In this document: piece after piece, positions 1-12,945 of the stretch
Position numbering within the stretch: position 1 is the first letter of the stretch
Layout of the letters: every line of letters starts with the position of its first letter
Source: Corticium candelabrum
Lineage: Eukaryota > Porifera > Homoscleromorpha > Homosclerophorida > Plakinidae
Reading direction: 5' to 3'
Length of the DNA stretch: 64,000 nt
NCBI RefSeq assembly: GCF_963422355.1
Contig: NC_085091.1
Coordinates: 6,637,184-6,701,183, forward strand
The notes under the pieces: model-generated
What the model saw: only the letters and a program-made list of their open reading frames with translations
What the model was told of the DNA's origin: nothing
The model's database searches: none
Translations under genes and position numbers: made by a program

Positions 1-1215
1 GTGCATTTGACCAGTCTTTCTCCGCCGAGGATTGACAATCCGGGAAATGACAAGGCGGATACTGGGTCAAGTCTAAATGGAGAGTCCGTTCCGGCATGGG
101 TGGGGCGATATCGTTGTGATGGTAGGAGACGGCCAAGCTATTATCATAATATTGTAACTTTGAGTTAGCGCTAGAACGACAGCTTTGACACTTTCGCTGC
201 AACACACGCTTGCAAGACGAGAGGTAGATGTTGAGAGTAACATTCACATCCGTACTGCGTGCTAGCACTACTCAGCTAGACAAGAAAGTGGTAAATCCGC
301 ATGTCCTTATAAAATACGGTGCCCTTAGTAAGGGGACCCGGCTTTCTTCTTGCTGTCAGGTCATTGTTCGAGCGTTGATCAACTTTCTCGCAGCTTCCTC
401 CGGCCGCCATCTTCTCGAACTGACGCTAACTCAAATTTAATTACCATATCCGTAGACAACAGCTCCGCCTCTTTAATACCATCACAACGATATCACCTCA
501 CAGACGCTCCATCTTCTCTCTCTATGTTTCTGGTATGAGGGGCATACATTTTAGGTTTTTGCTTGTGGAAACAGTTGATACTTGGACGTAAGGCAATTCA
601 AATTGAGCGAGAAAGAAAAGTACGTGCATGACGAGGCACTAACGTACAAGTAGAAGAGAGGATTTGAGCGAAAGCCTACATGGCTAAGGAGAAGGCATAC
701 TGACATAGCCTATAGTTCTCTGCATATTTTGGTGCATCCAAATTTCGCCTCTTCAGCCAGCCATCAATCTCCTGCGAAGATGTTTCGCATACATTCCTAT
801 AGTGCATGCACGTGAATGACAATGTACTATTTTCTAATTATGTATTAAACCGATTGTGATAGATGTACATCGATCCAACGAATCCGTGCACGTCCCGAAG
901 TGGATTGCGCTATTGGATCGCAATCGCCGACCCTCGAAAGTGGATTGCTATAAGTGTGGACGCGATGTATGTAGTTTCAGATCCCGTTGCCAGTATAGGA
1001 AGAAAAGGAAGTAATAGAATACCACATGCAACGACACACAAATGGCAAAATGAATAAGGACCTGCCGTTGGGCACGGACAGATATGGCTGCATTGGTTCC
1101 TGTACTGTAGACCGGGCTATAGCTCCTTCGTTTGCAGGCGTGTTTATAGCGACTGTGGACTATAAATGCGTTTGATGACCCAATAAGCTGTACACCGCTC
1201 CTTTTCCAGTCTGGA
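1..1215. other. no gene recognised
   Basis: Only short overlapping open frames without recognisable domains. The one structural feature is a short inverted repeat (about 104-124 and 477-497), listed separately. Confidence 0.4.
98..502. repeat. short inverted repeat pair
   Basis: The motif GATATCGTTGTGATGGTA at about 107-124 recurs as its reverse complement at about 477-494. The arms lie 350 bp apart. This could be the ends of a small non-autonomous DNA element, but flanking target duplications are not clear. Confidence 0.45.
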
Positions 1216-1295
<80 letters not shown>

Positions 1296-1326
1296 ACACA
1301 CAGACACACACACAGACACACACACA

Positions 1327-1365
<39 letters not shown>

Positions 1366-1411
1366 ACACACACGTACACATAACACACACGCACACACAC
1401 ATCCTCGCGCG

Positions 1412-1453
<42 letters not shown>

Positions 1454-1500
1454 ACACACACGCACACACACACACACACGCACGCGCACGCACGCACGCA

Positions 1501-1577
<77 letters not shown>
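1216..1577. repeat. (CA)n microsatellite
   Basis: About 360 bp of almost pure CA with interspersed CAGA, CGTA and GCGC variants. It creates long spurious Cys-Val or His-Thr open frames. Confidence 0.97.
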
Positions 1578-1931
1578 AAGTAGACCCTACAGTATGCATG
1601 CTTTCGTTGCGCACGCATAATGTAGTAAAAATAGGTTGATGAAATGTTGATTAATGATGACGGTTTTAAAAATTTCTGTAGTTCTGTTATGGGTAAAGGT
1701 GGCTCTGATAACACTGGTGACGCTGATTTGTACTTGGCTATTGTGACGGCGCTAATTAACTAACGACCATAGTAAAGAAAATCCACCACGTTTGAAAGTG
1801 GACCGCCTGTCGAGTTTGCAAGCTAAAAGGACTCATGAGTATTTCGCAGAACTTGGCTTTGGCAACTTGCAGAAATTTGTCACTACAATTACCTATCATT
1901 TTCATTGTGACGAAGCAGGTACCGAAGTGAG

Positions 1932-2509
1932 ATGAAAACCTCCACGCAAGAAGAAAAAATTGAAAATTGTCATCTACTATTACCATACGAAAGTAGAGTC
2001 GGCAGTTCACATGATGAAGCGACTGCAAACGAACCGGGCAAACCACAGCTGCTGTTTCCTTCTAGTAGCTTACTGGAGATAGAGTCTACCGCATCTTCTT
2101 CTGTTGTGGATTCTGCAGCTGCCACTGCCTTCAAGGGTATACTAGATAACGTCTTTTTTCTTTCGTTATGCATGATTGACAATGCTTGTCAATCTAGTAG
2201 TTCGAATTGTTCTTAATTTGTGTAGACTTTGAAGACAAGAGTTGCAAAAATGTAAGTAAAGGAGAGAGGACTGAAGTAATGTACAGAGCAAGAGATAGCA
2301 AACAGTTGGAAATGATCGACACGTTGGCAGAACTAAAACAGGAGATGGACAACGCTGTTAAGACTATGGCAACCAATCAGCAACTGGATGACAATTTAAC
2401 ATACGGAAAAAGTGAGAAAACGCGGCGTCAACTGGAAGAGCGTTCTGCCCCGAGTAGGTACGACGCAGTGCTTGCTACTACAACAAACCGCGTCGCGGTT
2501 GATGACTAA
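1932..2509 (+). other. two overlapping ORFs, possible unrecognised exons
   Basis: I do not recognise these. The first frame (1932-2216) is Ser/Glu-rich. The second (2207-2509) reads as a charged, heptad-like helix around QLEMIDTLAELKQEMDNA, so a coiled coil is possible. A GTAAGT donor-like site follows at about 2252. No homologous copy in the window supports either frame, so they may be chance ORFs or exons of a gene I cannot name. Confidence 0.2.
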
Positions 2510-2589
2510 TTCGTTCCGTGATAAGAAGCTAGTGAAACTTCAGCTGTCCATCTTTATGTGGTGTCAACGTTTAGGCGACTTTAACTTAC

Positions 2590-2732
2590 TCTGCTACTTG
2601 GTCTTGCAGAAAGAGAGGCAAATGAAATGCATTTTTCAACGCAGACAGACAAACGGAACATCGGTAGTCTTTCTCAATTGGATCTACAAACGATACATAG
2701 TAGTTGCCACATACGTCTTCCTTCGCCGCCAA
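2590..2732 (-). pseudogene. TRAF RING exon 1 fragment (decayed)
   Basis: On the - strand this matches the first exon of the TRAF-like RING gene at 16593-16756 (shared VSFVDP.EKDY.C...C). The start codon has become TTG (2730-2732). About 21 bp around the Cys-Gly-His part of the RING are missing, but the GTAAGT splice donor just below 2590 persists. The short upstream flank with its ATTGG motif is also shared. It is an isolated exon relic with no second exon recognised beside it. Confidence 0.7.
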
Positions 2733-2787
2733 TTGGTTCAACCAATCCAGATATAAAGTGGATAACGAAATGAAACTCCGTATTATG

Positions 2788-3625
2788 AGCTAGAATAGCA
2801 GATCTATACCTCGGGTGCTTGACTTACGCAGACGGCATAACACTAGTGTCCCCAAATGTTGCTGGATTACAACAAATGTTAGATATATGTACTACGTATG
2901 AAAAAGAGCATAATCTGATCTACAACACCAAAAAGAGTGTCGTGATTACATTCAAGCAGAGACGATGGAAACACTCTAGTAAATTAGATGTTTTTCTCAA
3001 TGGCAATAGATTACCAAACAGGGAGGAAATAACACATTTGGGCGTTGTCATGAATGGTTGCTGTTTGGTACAGAGTACATTGAAGGCTCGAAAAAGAAAA
3101 TTTTATGCTGCTGTGAAAGGTGTCATTAGCCGACTTGGTGGAAGTTGTCCAGAAGGTAGCGTAAGGATGACAATCATGGAAAGGCAACTATTTCCATTTC
3201 TTTCCTATGGAAGTCATTTGTGGAATTTTGAACGAAGTATAGTAGAGACGTCTATTAACACAGCGTATCGAAAAGTTATTCGTCGTGGGCTTAGTATGAG
3301 ACAAAGAGAGTCTGGTGGAAAAGAATTCCAGACTTTGCTGAGGCATCTCTTACGATGAAAATAGTACAGACTAAATTTCTTAAAAAGGCCATAGATTCAA
3401 GAAATGAGCTCGTGGGAGGACTGGCTTTGCTAATAGTTAGACATAGTTATCCTGGACATGGATTCGGTATGGTAGATGGTAATATTTTTACGTGTAGGTT
3501 AAGTGATTTTGTGTGTTAGGTATGTTATTTGTCTACATGTGTATGTGTTTGTGTTTTTATGTTGCCCCTATGAGGAAACTACACCAGATTTGTTTGATAA
3601 AAATAAATTATTATTATTATTATCA
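2788..3625 (+). mobile_element. 5'-truncated non-LTR retrotransposon (LINE) 3' end
   Basis: The frame reads ARIADLYLGCLTYADG followed by GLQQMLDICTTYEKEHNL and TKKSVVITF. This is the catalytic-box region of a CR1-like LINE reverse transcriptase and the part after it. The usual YADD is YADG here, so a catalytic aspartate is lost. The frame ends near 3358. The remaining 3' part finishes in (ATT)n at 3610-3630, typical of LINE tails. Everything 5' of the palm domain is missing. It is a dead insertion; the exact clade is uncertain. Confidence 0.8.
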
Positions 3626-3787
3626 ACAAAGTTCCTGATACTGCAAAGTTCCTAGGAAAAGTCCAGGAATATGATGACATTTAGCAAACCTCATACACAT
3701 GTAGGTCTACACGCCTCATACACATGCACAAGCCTCTATCATACACTCACCCACGCACGCACGCACGCATGCTCACACTGCCAAACT

Positions 3788-4278
3788 ATTGTAACTTTTA
3801 CTGCGCATGCACAACGTAAAAATAGATTTCCTTCTAGACTCAGTACAACAATTTTTACTGCAAACCCTTCAAGACCAACGAGAAGTGCCTCTGCTAGCCT
3901 ATGGCATTTTTTCGACGACGAAATTTAGAAATAGATGCCTCGCATAAGTCACAATTGTGTATTAGGTATTATATAACCTTTTCCAGAGCAACAGAAACCG
4001 AGCAAATAGATTATATTTGGGCACGAATTAATTTTCCAAGGTTGACAACATTTAATATACTTACTTAACTAGGTACTCAATTTTATCCCAGAATGAGTCA
4101 GTGGGCCATAAAGAAAATATATTTGGAGGCGAGAAAACACTAAAGTATAGTTACTGTTCGAGTGATTTCGATGGAATTCTTGGTATATTTTCTACAATCT
4201 CTTGAAAGACTTCAAATCACACGTGCACGTATACATTCTTTTGCATACAACACAATCATATTGAAACAAAAAGAACTG
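3788..4278. repeat. TRAF gene 3' flank, copy A
   Basis: Closely matches 21133-21630, the region downstream of TRAF copy C. Both share TTTACTGCAAACCCT and TTTTTTCGACGACGA, so the TRAF duplication extended about 0.5 kb past the stop codon. No coding function is recognised. Confidence 0.7.
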
Positions 4279-5648
4279 TCAATTGTCTACTTCGACAACG
4301 ATAACAATATTTTCGTTCTTCAAGTACTTTTCAGTAAAAAGAATATGTTGAGAGACGCGAAGCGAAGCTGTTTTACAACGCAGATCTCTTACCCATTTTG
4401 ATGGGAGGCCACGCAAGAACAACGGTTTGCCATAACAGCATTTGATAAGCTCATCATCTAGTTTTGCTGGATCTATTTTCATTTTGATGTCATCTTCATG
4501 ACGTTGCCGGCCAACTAACGTAATCGTATGACGGAGTCTAAACGGCCACATCAATTGGTGGTCATGGTCACCACAGACAGGAATGAGTGCAGCACAAACA
4601 TCACCATCAATAGACCAAATCTCCAACGCCACTTTGTACCCATTCGAATGAGCAAAGAAAGGCTTACTTCGTTTCCGCAGTACCTTACCATTTGAAACGG
4701 TAAACCGTACTATAGTTTTACCACAATAAGACACTAAGTCTTCACTTTGAGATGAACACAGTTGAATGAGAGCAGAGTTTACAAAATGCATAGTTTCTTT
4801 TATCTGTTTGGTTTCATCCCTAAGTGTCTTGTTTACATCTCTCAGTGCCTTGTTTTCATCTATCAGTGTTTTCACTATTTGATGTTGTTTGATTTGATGC
4901 TGCACTACTGCTGTAGTTAAATGTTGCTCCATTTCATGTCTCTTAACCTGAAACAAACGTGCGCTTTAATATAACCAAACAAATAGCTCAAATGAATATA
5001 TTACTGTAACGTCGCAGCCCACGTCCTTGAAGATGCAAGGCATTATCGTGTTGGGACAATCACCTAACTCAGAAACGTGATCTTTTATCTACAACCAAAT
5101 ATTATTTATATACTTAGAAAACTGTTGATCATTTATTACATAGTTACGCAAAGAAAGAGCTCTCACGTTTCTTCTTTCCACTTTCTTTCCACATTTCAAC
5201 GTGCAATTGATAGGCAATTTTGGACACGACATCTTATGACGCTAAAACATGCATACATATTTACGTTAAAATAGAGAGATTTTAGACACTGTAATGATAT
5301 CTGAAAACCTCCATATTACGCATTTCGAATATTTCCTCGCAGCTGCCACAAGTAATAGGAAGTCGAGGACATGTAAATAGCTGATGCTGCGAAAGCTCAC
5401 ATCGTTGCATGTTGTTGCCACAATCTCTGGGACATCCAACTATCTGAAACTTGCACTCGTTATGATGATTCTAACATAGATAATGCAAAAGTGTATATGT
5501 ATTTTATGCATCGTATATCATTAGGTGTCACCTGTAAGTAATTCAGTTCCCCTATCCATTCACAAACATTTACAGAATGTGATGACTTATTAGTACACTT
5601 GACTTTGAGAGACAGCACTTTCCTTCTTACTTTCACATCATCGAAAAC
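4279..5648 (-). CDS. TRAF6-like protein, exons 3-7 (zinc fingers, coiled coil, TRAF-C)
   Basis: Five exons with GT-AG boundaries on the - strand: 5648-5532, 5470-5309, 5241-5167, 5088-5005 and 4947-4279. All are phase 0 and together read without a stop for 368 aa. Exon 3 begins VFDDVKVRRKVLSLKVKC, the segment that follows a TRAF RING. Exons 4-6 carry TRAF-type zinc fingers (GCPRDCG, CPRLPITC, CPKLPINC, GDCPNTIMPC). Exon 7 has a coiled coil (first ~60 residues) and a TRAF-C/MATH domain with FFAHSNGYK and MWPFR. TRAF proteins are cytosolic adaptors or E3 ligases below TNF/TLR-type receptors. This is the only copy in the window with no lesion here. No RING exon lies directly upstream. The nearest intact pair is at 16473-16756, in the right phase, which would give a 444-aa protein. 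The donor after exon 4 (GTTTTC) is weak. Confidence 0.8.
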
Positions 5649-5675
5649 CTAAAATTTTAACAAATTAACGAAATG

Positions 5676-6689
5676 TGGTCGGCAGCGCCTGCGAAATAAC
5701 ATAGTATATAAGGTTTGATATTAAAGTAAGAGATGTGCTAAATGTATGGTAAGAAGTTTCAATACGGCTAAAGTAGATCATAGTTACTGTAGGTGTAAAT
5801 TAAGTTAACTTCTAGACATTTGACAAAGTCTCATATTGTAAAGCTGATGTACTACGCTAGCGGATTCAAACTAATAAAAGACAATATATATTTTGAAGAG
5901 ACAAGAAAACCACGTGACATGTCTGTGACATCACAGTCTACCAAACAACAGGGGAAGTTAATTAAGTTTGCGATATGTCCCAGATAATCTGACCGTCTTT
6001 AGGGCGTATCGCTGGCTTGTATGACAACATCGAATCATCGGCGCACAGTCTAGTAAGTTTTATACCTCAACACATCTTACAACGCAGTTTTGCCGATTTA
6101 TCTATTTTCTGCTTTTTGCGTGCCTTCCAACCTTAGATACATCTAGATACACCTGCAAGAAGACGAGAAAAGCGACCAATTATGACGTTCGTCAGCCGGT
6201 AGCTTCAACTATTTTTATTTAGCCCAACATATAGAGCAAACCGAATCCAACCTACTTAGTTATTAGATGTGCCTGCACTATTGCTTTCTTCAGAACATTT
6301 TTCAAGATGGAATCTTCTCTTGTTTGGAGGTGTACGAAGAGGTCAATGTAACGATGATCATGGCGGTTTCTGGTCAATTTGACTCTCAGTGTAATCGTAC
6401 AAGGTCATCGTTATTGGTATTTGTCGTAAAGCATGTGGAAGACTGTCGTTATCACGTGCACTTCGATGAGGAATCGGTTGCGTCAGGGCTTGCTGCGTAT
6501 GAGATTTGTTGGGCTTATGCTACGTAGTTTGTTGTAAAGGGATCTAGGTAAGCGACATTCTTTTGTTCTCTACATTTTGCCCAACTGATTTTCCTCTCTT
6601 TATGTGCATGAACGCAGAGTATAAAGAGTTACGTCATTCACGCGTGTACTTTCCTAAGCCGTCAGGTTTCGCTGGCACCATGCAAACTA
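5676..6689. other. no gene recognised
   Basis: Similarity to the other TRAF copies stops near 5675. The rest shows only short ORFs with no recognisable motif. If the long-intron model for TRAF copy A is right, this is intron. Confidence 0.4.
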
Positions 6690-7600
6690 CTAGCCTTGGC
6701 CTCCCAGGCTCGTGTAGCGCCTATTCAAAATAGTCCTCCACTAGTCTGGGATGGTATCGCCTCTTGTCAATATTGTGGTTGGTCCTAGAACCAGTATTAG
6801 TATTCAGTTTTATAAATGCATACCTTTTTAAATTACGGCTGAAATACAATAACGACGAAGAGATATCACGCTAGAACATGGTACTTGTCGCATCCAGCTG
6901 CTCGGGTACCTTTGTGTTTACTGTAGCTACGGTTTTATCATTTCTGTGTTAGCAGGGAACGCGAACGGGACGATAAGAAACACTTTCTTTTACTAATGGT
7001 GTTGCGGACGTAATCAGCATGCGTCTGATCGCCGCGAATCCGATGAAAGTCGCTGTTTACATGTACTACGTTGCCGCTACGCCGCCAATTCGCGATGCGC
7101 TCATGCGCTGTGACTCGTCGCGGATTCGATCCGCGAAATCGCGACAAAAATTCACCGCGAGACTTTGTGTAGTACACGTGCACGTGATCATGAGTATGCA
7201 GCTGGCTAGTGTCGATGTTGAACCATCGGTTCGTAAAATAGACAAAAGGCTCTAGATCTGCTACTAGACGGTGTCGTTACTGCTGTTGATAGGAGCAGAA
7301 TACAAACCACAACGTGTAGAGACGTAATTCTGCGTGAAGAGCGCCCTACATATCGTCGTTTGTGTAGAGTACTCTTTGACATACAGCAGATCACTACTAC
7401 TCCGTTCATGAGATGTCTCCGTTGATTACAGCTGTAATTGGAAAGATATATGCATTTAAGAACCGGAAACCTAATAATGCTGGTCCAATAGGACCAACCG
7501 CAATATATTGAGAAGAGGCGGTACCATCCCAGACCCGTGGAGGACGATTTTGAGTCGTCCGAGGCCAGCAAACTACCGTCATATCAAGGCTATTAGCTGG
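6690..7600. mobile_element. DNA element with long inverted repeats
   Basis: Bases 6733-6825 reappear in reverse complement at about 7455-7550 (shared GGTCTGGGATGGTA-type core, CTCAATAT, GGTTGGTCCTA). This gives imperfect terminal inverted repeats of about 100 bp or more around a 0.6 kb centre. The centre has a CpG-rich stretch (about 7020-7165) with its own GCGGATTCG/CGCGAATCC symmetry, possibly a nested element. No transposase frame is seen, so it would be non-autonomous. Confidence 0.55.
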
Positions 7601-8340
7601 ACTCACGACAGATGGCACTCAGATTTAGGCGCAACTTGCGGTGTCGGGGCGGTGCTAATTTGCGCCATTTAGATATCTGTCGTTGCTATCACAAATTAGG
7701 TAGCAATCGTTTCCCTCAAGCTGGCGAATATCCCACTTCCGCTGTTCTGTGTTGTTGCAGGAAGGATCAAACTTGGTCAGGCTTTTAACATTGGTAAGCT
7801 TCAGGTCTTTCTACGTGTAGCTTGCTCGTAATAGTTGCTTGATTCACAGTGTCTCTGCATTCTGGCAGTCCTTTGTAGGCAGTGAGACAGGAAGACTTGT
7901 ATCAATTAGTGGTTTTCGAGCCCCCAGCTTTGATTTGTATTCTGCTTAACCGCGTACATACAACCATTGAACTTGAGTGTGCAGTTGATGTCCCATCATG
8001 AGCGGGCAAAGTGGGTGCGGATTTACGCCTCTCGCAAAGAGCAGTAGAAAGTCAGCGGTAGGAGACACTCGCGTATGCGGTTCGTGCAAGATGTAGGTGC
8101 AGTTAGGTAACTCTGCTACGTATAGAGAACGTCACGGTGGGACTAAAATGCGACACCCTGGCAATGAGCGTCATGAATCCTCTGTTTCTTCCTACTTGTC
8201 CCGTGGAAGCAGTAGAGCATTCGATTTTTTGACCAGAAAGTTGCCACTGTAAAGCTTGCTTCGCTGACTGTTTAAGAAGACGTCCTAGAAAAATTTCTAG
8301 ATGGCAGAAACAATGTAAATTTCATTGTACTGTGTGCCAC
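7601..8340. other. no gene recognised
   Basis: No supported gene. A short frame from 8148 (MRHPGNERHESS) might belong to the decayed ORF that follows, but nothing confirms this. Confidence 0.35.
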
Positions 8341-11300
8341 CAACAGGGTAGTAAAAATTGTACTTGCGGAGAAATGAAGAATTGGTCTCACCTGTCAGAC
8401 GTTCCAAATCGCCCTCAACTGGTTTGGAAGAGGTTTTTGGCTTAGTACAGGACATGCACTTGGACAATACCTTTTGCAAACAGCACCTCCAAGTGATGAA
8501 AACCTATCTAGGATGTCAGCAGTGCAAAACATGTGATCGATTTGATTTGGATGAAAATTGGGAGATGTTGGAAGAGCGAGGAGAAGTAGTGACACTTCCT
8601 TTTACTCAGTTAGAAGGATTTCCACAGCTATCTAGCAGAGACTGTGTATGTGGAAACTGTGCTGCCTATGCCTGTAAGATCGTCAAATAGATATTGCCGA
8701 GACCATCTTTTAAATTTTGATAATAGCAAAACTAAGGACAAAAAGTCACCTTGTTAGCTCTCCATACGCTTGAAATCGATGGCTATTTGATGTACAAAGA
8801 TATTATATCCTCATTTGAAGATGCTATGAGAGAGGCCAATACCACCTTAGATAGTAACTCTTTGAAAAAGAAGGTCTTGTACTTTCGAAGGTACTTTGAA
8901 AACACCTGAACAGCATAGATAACTATCGAATTTATGTTGGTGCTAAAAACGTGGCTACATGGTATATGATGAAATATTTCTTTTACGCAAAGGGTGCTGC
9001 AGCTATGTACAGAAAAATCATTGAGACTAGGTCAACATCAATTGAAACCCAGAACTTTCGTAATTTGATTAAGGAACAGTGCAGCATGCTACCTGTTTCA
9101 GGAATGTTCGATTATCGTTCGTTGTTTCTAGCTGAAAGCAAATCTTTTGCCATTCTTTAGACCAGTTTCTTCAAAATGAGTTTGAACGATTTTTGGAAGT
9201 TGTGCCAGACTTTCAGACACCAATGAGTTAGAAGGCTATTGAAGTTGCATATGGTCATTGCATTACTTCGCAACTTGCTACATAGAAGTGCTTGTCTTCT
9301 TCAAACTCTGCTAGGACTGTTTGCATTTGCTTATGGCCTTATAGACAGAGGTTTTCAGATTTTGAGTATGTTTGGAATTCTGCCATCCATGCAGCACATC
9401 AGAAATCATAGCAAACATCGGGCTGCAGAATGAAAGTTGATTAATAAGTTAGATGTAATGCATTTTTGGAGAGTGACTGTTGACAACCTGGAATTCAAGA
9501 TGGCTTTTGCGAAGAAGATTTTTAGTGGTGGTTAGCAAAAGCAAATGGTGCATCTCCTGACAGGCGAACTTTCACATCATTCCCACTTGCAGAACCCTGT
9601 CCAATTGCTTGCCCATTAGTTAAATGTGAGGTACGTATATCGACTGCCTGAAAGCTTGCAATAATTAGATTTCTTAGACTTGCCCAATTCTGAACGAGCA
9701 CATTATTGTGAGCCTGCATCAACCTTACTTTCTGTCATTGGTTCTGCAGATCGTTTGTTTTGGAAACCATCAGAGTCCTCCCAGTCACTTCTGCAGGTCT
9801 TATGGACTAAGTTAGAGTCATTCACACCTGCTGAGTCTGATGTGATCAAATATGCAACAGTTTCAGAGGCATACTCAGGTAGACCAGAAGATGTTGCATC
9901 ATACCTTAGTGAACTAAAGAAAGATTTTTGCATAGGTCAGAAATTCTTTCCACCTTATGTTTTCATTGAGGGACCAGCAGGTCTATGCTATCATGAAGAA
10001 TCTAAACCGTAAGAATCCTGACAGTTTTGAATTGCTTTTTTTGTACGTGGTAATTGGCAATTTTTCAAAGCGGTGTTAGAAGTTCTAAAAATTGTGTTAT
10101 GGGATGGAAGGTTTCACGATATAGCAGCAAATTGTGGCTTAAAGAAGGAGGTCTCAAATTGGGAGGATATACATCGAATTCTCATAGCATTACTAGAAGC
10201 TCTAATTAGAACAATTTTAGAACGTTATCATGATAAGGGCCTTTTTAACATTTCTGAAGAGTTTCAGGACTGGGGAAAGTTTCAATTGCTAGTTGTCTAC
10301 TTTGACTACTATATGGCAGTTATTTAGATTACGAAACTGGATAATTCGCTATGCCTGCATAAAACAGTGCTGTAACCTGCTTTTTGCATATATCCGTGAT
10401 AAATACGAAGTCTTTGCTGTCCAAACACTCAGTGATGTACTGACATACCCTACTGCCATTATTCAGCAAATTCGAGCATGGAGTCTGGACAGCGTCAAAA
10501 TTTGGTGTGCCATTTCATAATCAAGCGCTAGATGAATTGCATGAAACTGAAATCAATTGCGGCTTAGAGCAAGTTGTGTCTAGGCTTTCCCACTTTCAGT
10601 TAGTCGAACTTAGCAATTTACTAGCCTATCTGGAAAATGTGTGTCTTGTTTGCTCTAATTTTGATCAAACTCGAAAGTCAAAAATGGTGCACAACACTCT
10701 CTTACCAACTATTGTAACAGACTTGGTAAAAAAATACTTGAATTGAAATGTCTTGATGCTGTTCAGTGGCATAATGTGTTTGCCTATTTCCCAAAGCACT
10801 TGGCCAGCCAACTAGGAGTGACCTGCTAGACATAAGAAATGATGCTAGGGGACGGTTGGTTTCCTATGTAAGACAATATGCTTTATGCCCTTTTACAGAA
10901 GTTTCAGGAAAACGCAGCAGACAAAACCTCCGGACGTTTACAACCCGTACATCGATTTCAAGCGAGAAAGCTAAAGTGCAGAAAGCTACTAGTTTGCTGG
11001 AAAATGCATATGCACGTAATAGAGTTGCCCTGACCCAGACCTGTCCATTACCACCCGCAATAGCAACGGGCAAGGGTAAAATTCGCCAACGACACAAAAG
11101 TTCAATCAGACTAGCGTTTGTCAAGGATCCTGATTTGGCACCAATCTTTGCTACTACATGCTCTCTTTTGACAACGAATCAAACTGCATTTGACTTTGTT
11201 ATTGATTTCCTTCGGGTTCTTCATCAGCCCCATTTATCTCAAGGGGTATCTCTGCTTGAATTTTGTCAGTACACGTGGCGTCAAATTGTTTGTGAAACTA

Positions 11301-12945
11301 CGATTTTTGCGAGGGGCTGGTAAGGTTACTATTGTCATTGGCAAACCAGAATTTCTTGTTCCATTTAGACCATTAATCCATTCAATGAGACAAACGAAAG
11401 TTGGTTTTAAAAGCAATTCATCTTATCAGTTTCCTTCACCATCTGACAAAATGCTTCTAAACAAAGGGTACGCCCGTGCCTTGACAACACCAGATTTCAA
11501 ATCAGACCTGATAGTGTCTGCCGCTCTTGATTGACTCTTCGTCTTTTGAGCAACCATATTTGCTGTCACGTGGGGTAGGTGTGAGAAATTACACAAAAAG
11601 CAGAAAGGGCAAAGAGATAAAAATTTGGTACAATTCTTTTAGACCCACTTTCTGCCGTAATAGAGTTTGCTCATGATATGGACATCGGGATGTGTGGACT
11701 GGCATTAGATGAGCTGGGATATTTTTCTGACAAGTTGGTATATGTTGAGCTAAGACCAAATTTAGAATCTGTTACCATAAGTGGAATATCAATTGTTATA
11801 AAATCTCACCCTTATTTGCAAAGTTTTTCACACCCTGCTGGATGAATTTTTTGGTGCACACTCTCAGTGGTACTGACCACGTCAGCTAATTTTTTGGAAT
11901 GTCACACCATGCTGCTGAAAAACGGATTTGAGCAATATTCTCTTATTTGTTCTGACCAAGAGTTGGTCCTATTTGAAACAAAAGAAGATGACTATTTCGA
12001 ATTCTGTTCCTTGTCATTGCTTGCTTGTATTAAGTTTATAATGTGTTTGTACTATGACAAGCACAAATCTGTCTTCTCCAGTCAGTATGTATACAGCTTA
12101 GCTCTGTCTTTCAAAGATGCTCTTATTTCTTATGAGCTGGCACTAGTTTTGCAGTGGTTAAGATATGCTGTATCAGAAACATGACCGTATTAACAGTGCT
12201 GCAGTGGTTACATTATTGAGACGCTGGACATTTCATGATGGTAGTGGAGGTCAGAATCATGGAGTCAATATGATCGCATCCTTGCCTGCATTGCACGAGC
12301 ATATATGCTGCGTGCAGAGTATGCCATCCGGTTGATATATGAGAGTCGAGAGGAAACCTCATTCTTCCTTTCGTATACTGGCTCTGACTGTTGATAGATG
12401 CAGGTGGCTCTATTTCGGTTTTTTGGGATACCAGGCATGATCAGGGTATTTTGGTAAATTTTTCCTATAGATTCACCTGTCAGACAGGTTGCAGTGGGAG
12501 CATAGAGGATGCGAAAGTTGTTTCCAGCAATGTAGGCCGTGTACCACTAGATGCAGATGCAAAAGCAACTGCAGACGTAGCGTGTGCTCTAAATGCAAAG
12601 AAACTGTAAGAGAAGATTACTTGCAGTTAGGCTGGTTTGATGTTGATGTCATTTCATTCGATTCAGTACTCCCACCCTCTGATGTCGATGTTTGTGCATC
12701 ACTACCACTTCAAGTTCATGCCCATGCTGATGATACAGATAGCAACAGCTCAGACACTGATTTAGATTTGGACTCGGAAGAGGGACTGTAAGAAACTGCA
12801 GTAAGCTTATATGGGCAAACCTTTGTCTGCCCGAGCATTTTGCCCTCCTATGGGGACATGGGCCAGAGTGAACTTCAGCCAGACATTTCTGATGTCAGTG
12901 ACGATGAAGAGGACCGAGAAACTATAAAGGTATTTTGAAAACTGC
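8340..12945 (+). pseudogene. large decayed ORF of a probable repetitive-element protein
   Basis: A chain of collinear + strand pieces, each interrupted by stops or frame changes, looks like one former protein of roughly 1,400 aa. Pieces lie at 8358-8690, 8951-9160, 9680-10012, 10073-10327, 10390-10500, 10507-10746, 10850-11323, 11330-11534 and 12489-12791. Distinctive stretches include CVCGNCAAYA, GAKNVATWYMMKYFF, QALDELHETEINCG and the C-terminal cluster CRPCTTRCRCKSNC, followed by an Asp/Glu/Ser-rich tail. I cannot name the family. The Cys-rich, acidic end resembles tails of multicopy invertebrate ORFs of unknown function. The absence of splice signals at the breaks argues for decay rather than introns. 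It lies antisense within the possible 10.8 kb TRAF intron. Confidence 0.55.

Noticed and set aside
948..1714. Cys-Val rich ORFs
   Set aside because: Translation of the (CA)n repeat; the same applies to 13899-14500, 30476-30905, 39174-39620 and 55058-55406.
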